Source of the DNA: Cyanobacterium sp. HL-69
Lineage (GTDB): Bacteria > Cyanobacteriota > Cyanobacteriia > Cyanobacteriales > Cyanobacteriaceae
Assembly: GCA_002813895.1 (NCBI GenBank)
Contig: CP024912.1
Location: 3,007,836 to 3,071,835, forward strand
DNA length: 64,000 nucleotides
Reading direction: 5' to 3'
Part shown: one piece after another, positions 53,587 through 61,097 of the stretch
How positions within the stretch are numbered: the stretch's first letter is position 1
Layout: each line of letters starts with the position of its first letter
Notes under the pieces: generated by a model
Seen by the model: only the letters and a program-made list of their open reading frames with translations
The model's database searches: none
What the model was told of the DNA's origin: nothing
Program-made: the position numbers and the translations under genes

Positions 53587-54645
53587 CTATTTCAACATAA
53601 GTATTGCTTTCTGTTGAATTTCATATAATTTTGACCAAATAATTTTTGTCTCAGACTTTTGTTTCATCATTTTATGAATATCTAACAATGATAATCTATC
53701 TGAAATATCAAGTAAAATATTATCAGATTTTAGAAGGTTGAGATCCCAATCAGCATAACCAATGGTGTGTAATAAACTTAAACTACGCTCATCGTAAGAA
53801 ATATTAATAACAGGAGTACCCAAAGCCAAGCAAGGTAATGTTGCGTGAACTCGCATACTAACAACCAAAGAAGCTGATTTTATTAAAGATAAATATTCGT
53901 ACACATCACTGGTATAAACATAAGGGATACCGATAGAGTTTGCGAATATTAAATCTCTTTGATCGTGACATAATATTTTCACTTTTTTATAACCTTTAGA
54001 AAAAACAAAATTATTAACTGAATTAATTAAATCGGGAATGGAATTAGCCACTGATAACGGAACATTCATTTGATTTGGATTTCTAATTGAAATTAAACAA
54101 ATATCGGATTTCATTGTTGTTTGTTTAAAACTAAATGAACTTGTCCATTCATCAAGAAAAAGAGTAGGACACCCCCCCAGAGTAATATGTTTTGCTTCTG
54201 GTAAAAGATTTTTTAGATGATGAAATGTGGCGAGATCACGAGCTAATGAAAATTTTGCTTTTTTATTTAGTATAGTTAGCAATGAATCAGGCATGACATC
54301 TGTTCTTCGACTTAGATTAAAATCTCTACCATAAATTTTCCCAATAGAAAGACTAAACAACACTAATGGAACTGATAAAGATTCAAGTGCATTTAAATCA
54401 ATTTTTAGTTCATTATTTTCATAAAGATTTCCGCCTCCAATAATGACAGCATCGGCGATTTGATTAGCTAAATATATGGTTTTTTTGGTTAAGCCACAAT
54501 TCAAATGTTCCGCCATGGCAGGCAAGGTAATTATATTTGCAGAATGTCCGTAAATTTTATAGATCCATTTGCGAACAGATAAGGCAATGGCAAAGTTTCC
54601 AATGTTAAAACCTTCACCAAATGGAGAAATGTGAATAATATTCAT
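53587..54645 (-). CDS. Polysaccharide pyruvyl transferase family protein
   Basis: This 352-residue protein has the family features: ADAVIIGGGNLYENNELKID, VPLVLFSLSIGKI, KFSLARDLATFHHLKNLLPEAKH, RVHATLPCLALGTPVINISYD. The fold resembles GT-B; members add ketal pyruvate to sugars or act as glycosyltransferase-like enzymes. It is open throughout, unlike the three genes downstream. It probably belonged to the same nonulosonic-acid or capsule locus. Confidence 0.8.
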   Translation of the reverse strand: MNIIHISPFGEGFNIGNFAIALSVRKWIYKIYGHSANIITLPAMAEHLNCGLTKKTIYLANQIADAVIIGGGNLYENNELKIDLNALESLSVPLVLFSLSIGKIYGRDFNLSRRTDVMPDSLLTILNKKAKFSLARDLATFHHLKNLLPEAKHITLGGCPTLFLDEWTSSFSFKQTTMKSDICLISIRNPNQMNVPLSVANSIPDLINSVNNFVFSKGYKKVKILCHDQRDLIFANSIGIPYVYTSDVYEYLSLIKSASLVVSMRVHATLPCLALGTPVINISYDERSLSLLHTIGYADWDLNLLKSDNILLDISDRLSLLDIHKMMKQKSETKIIWSKLYEIQQKAILMLK

Positions 54646-54766
54646 TTTTACAATCCTTAAAATAAAATTGACATAGGTTTCTTTGGATGCCTACAAATTT
54701 AATCTTTTTTGCTTAGATAATGAGATGTGAAGTTAAATTAATTAAAATTAATGAAATGTTTTAAGA

Positions 54767-55468
54767 CTAGTCTTTTTGTGTGTCTAGTAAATTAGACCAA
54801 GTAATTCTCGATGTTTTGTCCTTGGAACACAAACACAATTCCAACTCCATATACAACTTGACGTAATCCTCTATTGTGTCAACTACAAACCTTTTGTTAG
54901 TGAAAATTGGTTTTTTGTTAAATATATTAAAAATTTGGACTTGTTTTTTATTTTTCTCAATATATGGTGTTATATGTTCAGACTCCTCTGGAGAGGGTGG
55001 ACAATTATTTATTAGATCAAGCATGGTACTAACTTTTAAAATTTGAATAGTTATTCCATAAGGGTATGTTCTAGGCATTAAATTAGTAATAATATCAGGC
55101 GAATATATGCGGTAGGCATCTATCGCAGTAATAACTAAAGATTCATCAATGAAAGGTGAATCGCAGTTCACTCTCATTACATATTCTGCATTCTGAGAAA
55201 TTCCTGCTTGTAATATCCTTTTGAAAACATTGTTTGTAGAACCCCTATATACTAATAAACCTCTTTTTTCTGAAAATTTAGCCAGAGGATCATCTATGGA
55301 ACGTTTCGTAGTTGCAAGTATTGGAGATGTTATGCAATCGAAATACTTTAGATAATCTAGTTGACTTAAAATGAAATCAATTATTGTTTGACCATTGGGT
55401 AAGACGAGAAATGACTTACAAGGTAGTCTTGTTGAATCGAGTCTTGCTAAAAGAACGGGAATAATCAT
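54767..55468 (-). CDS. SpsF/NeuA-like cytidylyltransferase family protein
   Basis: This 233-residue protein has the nucleotidyltransferase start IIPVLLARLDSTRLPCKSF, then DPLAKFSEKRGLLVYRGSTNNVFKRIL and YVMRVNCDSPFIDESLV. These match the SpsF/CMP-sugar synthetase group that activates nonulosonic acids with CMP. It is the first gene of a leftward sugar set whose later members are broken, so its product may no longer have a substrate. Confidence 0.82.
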   Translation of the reverse strand: MIIPVLLARLDSTRLPCKSFLVLPNGQTIIDFILSQLDYLKYFDCITSPILATTKRSIDDPLAKFSEKRGLLVYRGSTNNVFKRILQAGISQNAEYVMRVNCDSPFIDESLVITAIDAYRIYSPDIITNLMPRTYPYGITIQILKVSTMLDLINNCPPSPEESEHITPYIEKNKKQVQIFNIFNKKPIFTNKRFVVDTIEDYVKLYMELELCLCSKDKTSRITWSNLLDTQKD

Positions 55469-55675
55469 AAATATTTAATAATACAAATAATATTATGGAA
55501 TTTAGTGAATTAACAAATAATCCTTAACAATTAACCATCTTTTAAGTTACCCAATATCTGTGAAAGGTTAATCTAGTTTTTCAGGAGATTTTATAACAAG
55601 ATACGATCGAATTTGGGAATGGGTAGATGCGATCGCCTTTAGGGTATATATAGAGTGCGATCAATCTTTGGTAAG

Positions 55676-55948
55676 TTAATTGAATAAATCTGAATGAGTA
55701 CCTGTTCTTTCAACAATAATCTGATCATTTTGAAGAATTAGTTTATAAATTAACAATCAATCTGGCTCAATATGACATTCTCGACGATCAGTATAATTTC
55801 CAATTAGTTTATGATCTTTATATTTCGCTTCCAAAATTTCTTGATTAACTAATTTTATGATTATTTGTTTGAGTTTATCGATATTTTTTCCTCTTTTTTT
55901 CATCGTCTTGACATCTTTTTCAAAACGCCTAGTATAAGACGGTGTCAC
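55676..55948 (-). pseudogene. YafQ/RelE-family toxin with in-frame TGA
   Basis: The frame reads TPSYTRRFEKDVKTMKKRGK and KDHKLIGNYTDRRECHIEPD, then TGA at 55759-55757, and continues in the same frame as LLIYKLILQNDQIIVERTGT, HSDLF and a normal stop at 55676. In YafQ proteins the residue after IEPD is Trp (TGG), so a single G-to-A change explains the TGA. The missing tail contains the RTGTHSDLF segment needed for activity. It lies 2 bases after the RelB/DinJ antitoxin gene. Confidence 0.82.
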
Positions 55949-55950
55949 TA

Positions 55951-56211
55951 TTACATCCCCAATTGCTCAAACATATTCTCTAAATTGTCACAGTGGATTA
56001 ATTCCTCCTCCTGATCCGTTTTTTCCAATATTTTTTGAGTTGTCATATTGGGAATTTTCACTTCAAAAGGTAATCCTTGCTGTAACTCAACTTGTTTGTA
56101 AAAAAGATTAATTGCTTCTGTGGTAGTCAATCCTAACTTTTGAAAAATATGTTCTACTTTAGTTTTTAGGTCAGGCTTGATTCTAGCTCTTACAGTTGCG
56201 GTTTTAGTCAT
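55951..56211 (-). CDS. RelB/DinJ family antitoxin
   Basis: This 86-residue protein has the ribbon-helix-helix start TKTATVRARIKPDLKTKVEHIF and GLTTTEAINLFYKQVELQQGLPFEV, diagnostic of RelB/DinJ. It would bind the YafQ-type toxin and repress the operon. The start is preceded by a normal spacer, and the stop is 2 bases from the toxin start. With the partner carrying a TGA the antitoxin may no longer be needed. Confidence 0.87.
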   Translation of the reverse strand: MTKTATVRARIKPDLKTKVEHIFQKLGLTTTEAINLFYKQVELQQGLPFEVKIPNMTTQKILEKTDQEEELIHCDNLENMFEQLGM

Positions 56212-56312
56212 AATTTAAACATTTAATTTCTATCAACTATTGTAGCCTATTTGGGCTACTTTTAGTGATAATACAATTTTGTCTGACATCTGGTTTTAGA
56301 AATGGGGGGCGA

Positions 56313-56774
56313 TTAAGGAAGCCAATTTTCATCTAAAATTTGTTCAATAGGTGCGATCGGTTTTTCGGGGAAGGTATTAAGGGGAAGTTGAGATTTATCG
56401 CTGACAATTTCTCTACTATCTTGATAAGATTCTTCAAATATTTCTCGTAAATAGCGTTTAAGACTTGGACTTGCTTTTAATTCTTTTTTTATTTGTTTGC
56501 GAAAGTTACGGATTTCCCCTTGCCAATGTCCTTTATTTCTTTCTTTTTCTATTTCCCAATATCCAAGTTTTAAGAGGTGTTCAATTAATCTGGCTAATAA
56601 ACTTTCGAGTTTTCTTTTATCACTTCGGCTCAAACCTAACACCTCCTCAATTAAATTCTCCCAATCAAGAGAATCTAAATCCCTATTTTCCAACTTTTTG
56701 ACGGTTTCTAATACCCAAAGATTATAATCAGTATCGTACAAGTTTTGAGCTTCAGTTTTTAATTGAGCTACCAT
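56313..56774 (-). CDS. DUF29 family protein
   Basis: This 153-residue protein has the DUF29 pattern YDTDYNLWVLETVKKLENRD, DLDSLDWENLIEEVLGLSRSDKRKL, LLKLGYWEIEKERNKGHW and the C-terminal helices LREIFEESYQDSREI. It is common in cyanobacteria, often next to toxin-antitoxin genes, and has no known function. It is monocistronic, leftward and about 100 bases upstream of RelB/DinJ. Confidence 0.85.
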   Translation of the reverse strand: MVAQLKTEAQNLYDTDYNLWVLETVKKLENRDLDSLDWENLIEEVLGLSRSDKRKLESLLARLIEHLLKLGYWEIEKERNKGHWQGEIRNFRKQIKKELKASPSLKRYLREIFEESYQDSREIVSDKSQLPLNTFPEKPIAPIEQILDENWLP

Positions 56775-56894
56775 ATCTTTTCACTCTATTTTTGGCTTAG
56801 ATCTACATTATAAGTTATTTTCAGGGAGGGGAGATGCGATCGCCTTCACAAAAAAATAGGGGCGATCGGGGTTTAGGAAAGAAGGAAGTTCGAC

Positions 56895-56900
56895 TATAAT
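56895..56900 (+). promoter_or_regulatory. Possible -10 element of the hicBA operon
   Basis: TATAAT lies about 40 bases before the HicB ATG. No good -35 hexamer is seen at 17 bases, so the call is tentative. The region also holds HIP1-related GCGATCG motifs. Confidence 0.35.
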
Positions 56901-56939
56901 AGAAGTTAAGCTCCTTTGCCAAAATCAAGCATATACACA

Positions 56940-57158
56940 ATGAAGTTTCAAGTAATATTTACCTTTGATGAGGAATATAATGGCTATGTTGCTGAAGTAC
57001 CGAGATTGCCCGGTTGTGTGAGCCAAGGAAAAACGATGGATGAGGCGATCGCAAATGTAAAAGATGCAATTCAAGGATATTTATATGTGCAAGAGAAACA
57101 CCAAATTAATGAGTTAAAAGAGGAGACAATCTCATTCATTGGGGAAGTTGTTGTCTAA
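56940..57158 (+). CDS. HicB-family antitoxin
   Basis: This antitoxin of about 72 residues has the partial RNase-H-like fold: MKFQVIFTFDEEYNGYVAEV, PRLPGCVSQGKTMDEAIANV and KDAIQGYL. It lacks an added DNA-binding domain. The ATG at 56940 gives the usual start; an in-frame TTG at 56916 adds eight residues unlike the family. It ends at the base before the HicA ATG. The order antitoxin then toxin is common for cyanobacterial hicBA. Confidence 0.87.
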   Translation: MKFQVIFTFDEEYNGYVAEVPRLPGCVSQGKTMDEAIANVKDAIQGYLYVQEKHQINELKEETISFIGEVVV

Positions 57159-57377
57159 ATGGGAATTTTAGCTAATATTTCGGGCAAAAAAGCCGTTAAA
57201 ATTTTTTGCAAGTTTGGTTATGTTGTGGAGCATCAAACTGGTAGTCATATTATACTCTGGCATGATTCTAAACCAACTCTGTCAGTACCTAATCATAAAG
57301 AACTCGCTCCTGGATTGTTAAGGAGTTTAATTCGTCAAGCTAATATTTCTGTTGATGATTTTTTGGCAAAGAAATAA
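57159..57377 (+). CDS. HicA-family toxin (mRNA interferase)
   Basis: This 72-residue dsRBD-like protein has SGKKAVKIFCKFGYVVEHQTGSH with the catalytic-site His, then LSVPNHKELAPGLLRSLIRQ. HicA cleaves mRNA when free of HicB. The stop is normal and no truncation is seen. It directly follows its HicB without spacer. Confidence 0.88.
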   Translation: MGILANISGKKAVKIFCKFGYVVEHQTGSHIILWHDSKPTLSVPNHKELAPGLLRSLIRQANISVDDFLAKK

Positions 57378-57396
57378 TTTGTATTTGAGGAATAAG

Positions 57397-57519
57397 GAGG
57401 TGCGATCGAGTTTTTGGAAAGGGGTAAGGTGCGATAAGTCTTATGGGGGGTTAGACTGCCGTCGATGTTTGGGAATGGTGGAGGTGCGATCAAGTTTTTG
57501 GGAAGGGGTAGGGTGCGAT
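57397..57519. repeat. Two direct copies of a 40-bp HIP1-containing repeat
   Basis: Copy one (57397-57435) reads GGAGGTGCGATCGAGTTTTT then GGAAAGGGGTAAGGTGCGAT. Copy two (57480-57519) reads GGAGGTGCGATCAAGTTTTT then GGGAAGGGGTAGGGTGCGAT. Similar fragments lie near 55605-55670 and 56823-56880. They fill the spacer after HicA. Confidence 0.7.
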
Positions 57520-57545
57520 CTTGATAAGTTTATAAATTGCTAATA

Positions 57546-57660
57546 ATACCAAATCCGTGAATCAAAATATACCTTAGTTCAATTCATTGAACGATAAACT
57601 GTTAGCCTTGTAATTTATTGCAAGGCGGGGATGGCATACTCTACCATTCGGATTTGGTAT
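57546..57660. mobile_element. MITE-like element forming the end of a hicA gene (115 bp)
   Basis: The ends ATACCAAATCCG and CGGATTTGGTAT are perfect 12-bp inverted repeats. The element has no gene of its own, but read on the minus strand its sequence supplies the last 29 or so codons of the HicA-like gene that begins at 57873. Confidence 0.75.
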
Positions 57661-57873
57661 AAAATCATTAACGGTGACTTGTGCCTGTTTTAGGATACCG
57701 CTTAAAGTTCCCACTCTCAATTCTTTGTGAAGTGGCACAACACAAACAATTTCACCACCAGAGATTAACTTTTTTAGAACTATATGGCTACCAGTCTGCC
57801 TAGATTTGACAAAGCCTATTTTTTCTAAAGTTTGAACTGCTTTTTTCCCTGAAATAATGGGCAATTTAGGCAT
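57574..57873 (-). CDS. Second HicA-family toxin with MITE-encoded C-terminus
   Basis: This 99-residue protein has the HicA core SGKKAVQTLEKIGFVKSRQT, GSHIVL and VVPLHKELRVGTLSGILKQA, ending with VTVNDFI. Other HicA proteins stop about there, near 65-75 residues. Here a Pro-Asn-rich tail (PNPNGRVCHPRLAINYKAN and more) follows and is encoded by the 57546-57660 element. Its hicB partner, immediately upstream and overlapping by 8 bases, is split by two insertion sequences. The extended toxin may be weak or inactive (inference). Confidence 0.78.
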   Translation of the reverse strand: MPKLPIISGKKAVQTLEKIGFVKSRQTGSHIVLKKLISGGEIVCVVPLHKELRVGTLSGILKQAQVTVNDFIPNPNGRVCHPRLAINYKANSLSFNELN

Positions 57874-58060
57874 AACTTAATTGTCCGTAAGTTACTTCCA
57901 TCGTTGTTACTAATCTCGGTTGAGTTTCCACAAATGGACATTCTTCTAAATATAATTTTGTTGCTTCTCTTAAGTTATCAATGGCTTCTTCTATACTTTC
58001 ACCTTGATCTACCGTACCTAACTCCACACACTCAGCAATATACATATTGTCTTCTTTATA

Positions 58061-58970
58061 GAACCCATTTGGTATCTAGTAGAATATTGAGATGAAAACA
58101 TAGAGAAATAGAAGGATGGCATATTCTAGCAGTCTAAGTGATGAAGAATGGGAAGTAATCAAACCTCTGTTACCAAAAAAGAAACGAACTTGTCCACCAA
58201 AGTGGTCTAAAAGACAAATTTGGGATGGTATTTTTTATCAACTCAAAAATGGCTGTAATTGGTCTGATTTACCCAAGGATTTACCGCCTTATTCTACAGT
58301 TTACTGGCATTATAAAAACTGGAAAAAAGAGGGTATCTTTGAAATGGTGATGTGTGAGCTTCATAAGCAACTAAGGGAAAAAGTAAAAAAAAATCCACTT
58401 GGACTCGATTAATAATCATTGATTCTCAAGCAGTACAAAATACTTGTAGTGCAGGAGTAGAGAGTAAAGGATTTTGTAGGTATAAACTCACCAATGGTAT
58501 TAAAAGACATTTAGCAGTGGATAGTCTGGGATTTCCTTTTTTCACTTGTTGCACAAAGGCAAGTGTTTCCGATGATCGAGGATTAATCATGATGTTGAGT
58601 GAGAACATAGATTATTTTCGTGCCAAACCCATGAATGTTCATAAAATTACGATCCTCGTGGATTCGGGTTATCATCCTGATTTTATCATGAGGGAATTAG
58701 AAAAAGTTTATCCACAAATTGGAAAGAAAATTCGTATGGAAAAATCAGGCAAAATCTCTTCTGAACAAAAAAAATCAGAAGGAAAAAAAGGATTTGTGGT
58801 AGTCAAAGCAAGATGGATCATTGAAAGATCTAATGGTTGGATGGAAAGATGTAAAAATTTGGTCAAAAACTTTGAAAGAACCTTATTCAACTCCACCCAA
58901 AAAGTTAACTTATGTTTTATTCGATTACTTTTAAAAAGACTCACTGCTTCCTGAGATACCAAATGGGTTC
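58061..58970 (+). mobile_element. IS5-family insertion sequence (910 bp)
   Basis: Perfect 17-bp terminal inverted repeats GAACCCATTTGGTATCT / AGATACCAAATGGGTTC bound the element. It is flanked by TATA on each side (58057-58060 and 58971-58974). The 4-bp duplication is confirmed because its collapse restores the hicB frame. It encodes a single frameshift transposase. Confidence 0.93.
58116..58954 (+). CDS. IS5-family DDE transposase made by -1 frameshift
   Basis: The first frame (58116-58412) encodes the N-terminal DUF4096-like part (SLSDEEWEVIKPLLP, WDGIFYQLKNGCNWSDLPKD). The A9 run at 58385-58393 lets the ribosome slip by -1 and read on to 58954, a fused product of about 279 residues. The second part has the catalytic acids: IIDSQAVQNT, ILVDSGYHPD and WIIERSNGWMERC. 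There is no other disruption, so the element may still be mobile. Confidence 0.88.
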
Positions 58971-58988
58971 TATACAGAATTACAGTTA

Positions 58989-59938
58989 TAGTCACTTTAC
59001 TTAAGTATGAACCAATCAAGGGTAAAATAATGGATGAAGTAATTATTTTTATATTTAAGTATAATGCCCCATGATATAGAATTAAGACAAAAAGTAATTG
59101 ACTATGTAGAAAATAGAGGTAACGTAACAAAAGCATCGAGAATATTTGGAATATCAAGAGCATCAATATATAGATGGTTGAATAGAAAAGATTTAAGACC
59201 AACAGTGGTCAAAACTCGTCAAAGAAAATTAGATAAATCAGCACTATATGAAGATGTAGTGAAAAATCCAGATGATAAATTAATAGATAGAGCGAAAAAA
59301 TTTGGAGTAACAATGTCAGCAATATCTCATGCATTCAAAAAAATGAACATAACAAGAAAAAAAAACAGTTACGTTATAGAGAAAGAAATAGAAAACAAAG
59401 AATAGAATACTTACAAAAATTAAGAGAATTAGTCAAAAAATACGGAAGTAAGAGTATGGTATTTATTGATGAGTCAGGATTTGAGGAAATAAGTACTTGC
59501 ATTTATGGGTGGTCAAAAAAAGGAAAAAAAATTTATGATGAGAAACAAGGAAAACGAGGAAAAAGAGAAAATTTAGTAGCAGGAAGAAGAAAGAAAGAAA
59601 AAGATTTTATTGCTCCAATGATCTTTACAGGAAGTTTAAATGCAGAAAGTGTTGAATCATGGCTAAAAATGTATTTATTACCATCACTAAAACAATTTTC
59701 AATACTAATAATGGATAATGCACCAATCCACCGAAAAAATATGATAAAAGAATTAGTAGAAGAAGCAGGTCATCTAGTAATGTTTTTACCAACTTATTCA
59801 CCAGATTTAAATGATATTGAACACGATTTTAGTGCTTTAAAAAGAGCAAAAATGTATAGCAATAGTACAATAACTTTATATGAAATAATTTACAATTATT
59901 GTACTAGCTAAATGTCTCAGTCTTATTTTGATTGACTA
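58989..59938 (+). mobile_element. IS630-family insertion sequence (about 950 bp)
   Basis: The ends begin TAGTCA (left) and finish TGACTA (right), with partial extension of the inverted repeat inward. A TA duplication flanks it (58987-58988 and 59939-59940), as expected for IS630/Tc1-type elements. Collapsing the TA restores the hicB frame, which fixes the ends. It lies only 18 bases from the IS5-family element. Confidence 0.88.
59064..59911 (+). CDS. IS630-family DDE transposase made by -1 frameshift
   Basis: The first frame (59064-59405) has a helix-turn-helix (GNVTKASRIFGISRASIYRWL) and the IS630 linker. An A9 run at 59357-59365 permits -1 slippage into KKQLRYRERNRKQRIEYLQK and the second frame, giving about 282 residues. 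The catalytic triad is seen as VFIDESGF, IMDNAPIH and YSPDLNDIEHDF. The element looks intact. Confidence 0.88.
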
Positions 59939-60044
59939 TAATGTTTGTTTCTTCATAGGAATCTTTCTCTTAATAATTTAGTATTAGCTTAACATTGTTT
60001 TGAGGGATTAAAGTAAAGAACAGCGATGGTGCGATCGCCCATTA

Positions 60045-61094
60045 TCAAAGATACATAGAGTCATAATACTTAGCATAATCACCGCTGACGATATTTTCTA
60101 CCCAGTCGAGATTATGAACATACCAATCAATGGTTTCTTTAATGCCCTGCTCAAAAGTATAACGAGGCTTCCAACCTAATTGAGAAGTTATTTTACTATT
60201 ATCAATGGCATAACGGCGATCGTGTCCTGGTCTATCTTTTACAAATTGAATTAAATTTTCATTCTTATTTAAACTATCAATAATTAAACGAATAATATCC
60301 AAATTTGCCTTCTCATTATTACCGCCAATATTATATATTTCCCCTACCTTTCCCCGATGTAAAACCACATCAATAGCATAACAATGATCCTTCACATGAA
60401 GCCAATCCCTAACCTGCATACCATCCCCATACACAGGAATAGGTTTATTTTTTAAACAATTATTAATAGTCAAAGGGATTAACTTTTCAGGAAATTGATA
60501 CGCTCCATAATTATTACTACAACGGGTAATATTAACAGGCATCGCAAAAGTTTCATGGTAAGCCCGAACAATTAAATCTGCACTGGCTTTAGAAGCCGAA
60601 TAAGGGCTATTAGGAAGTAAAGCCATGGTTTCGGTAAACATTCCCGTCTTACCCAGCGCCCCATAAACTTCATCCGTTGACACCTGTAAAAACTTTACTC
60701 CATCTCGATATTTTCCACAGTATTTATCATCAGGGTTAATTTTCCAATACCTTTTCGCCACATCTAATAAAACCTGTGTACCTATGATATTAGTGGTTAA
60801 AAAAATATCTGGGTCAATAATACTCCTATCAACATGGGATTCAGCCGCAAAATTGATGACAGTATCAATGGAATAGACTTGAAAAATTTTCTCTACGGTT
60901 TCTCTATTCCTAATATCACCTTTTATAAAAGTGTAATGGGGGTTATTTTCAATGGTTTTAAGATTTGCTAAATTCCCTGCATAGGTTAACAAATCAAGGT
61001 TAATAATTTGATAGTCGGGGTGAAGATTCAACATTTCCCTGACAAAATTACTACCAATAAATCCTGCACCACCAGTTACTAATATTTTTTTCAT
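60045..61094 (-). CDS. rfbB: dTDP-glucose 4,6-dehydratase
   Basis: This 349-residue extended SDR enzyme catalyses the second step of dTDP-L-rhamnose synthesis. The NAD motif is KKILVTGGAGFIGSNFV; catalytic residues appear in STDEVYGALG and YSASKASADL. RCSNNYGAYQFPEKLIPL and RPGHDRRYAIDNSK complete the family pattern. It follows the fused epimerase/reductase gene by 3 bases in the leftward order rfbA, rfbCD, rfbB. Confidence 0.93.
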   Translation of the reverse strand: MKKILVTGGAGFIGSNFVREMLNLHPDYQIINLDLLTYAGNLANLKTIENNPHYTFIKGDIRNRETVEKIFQVYSIDTVINFAAESHVDRSIIDPDIFLTTNIIGTQVLLDVAKRYWKINPDDKYCGKYRDGVKFLQVSTDEVYGALGKTGMFTETMALLPNSPYSASKASADLIVRAYHETFAMPVNITRCSNNYGAYQFPEKLIPLTINNCLKNKPIPVYGDGMQVRDWLHVKDHCYAIDVVLHRGKVGEIYNIGGNNEKANLDIIRLIIDSLNKNENLIQFVKDRPGHDRRYAIDNSKITSQLGWKPRYTFEQGIKETIDWYVHNLDWVENIVSGDYAKYYDSMYL

Positions 61095-61097
61095 AAT

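Larger units (their letters stand above)
57866..59956 (-). pseudogene. hicB antitoxin gene split by two insertion sequences
   Basis: The ATG is at 59956-59954 (MKKQTL). Removing the element at 58989-59938 with one TA copy, and the element at 58061-58970 with one TATA copy, restores one frame: MKKQTLTVILYKEDNMYIAE, then CVELGTVDQGESIEEAIDNL, REATKLYLEECPFVETQ and an end at 57866. The rebuilt product of about 74 residues is a typical HicB. The stop overlaps the start of the adjacent hicA. The split gene cannot make the normal antitoxin. Confidence 0.9.
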
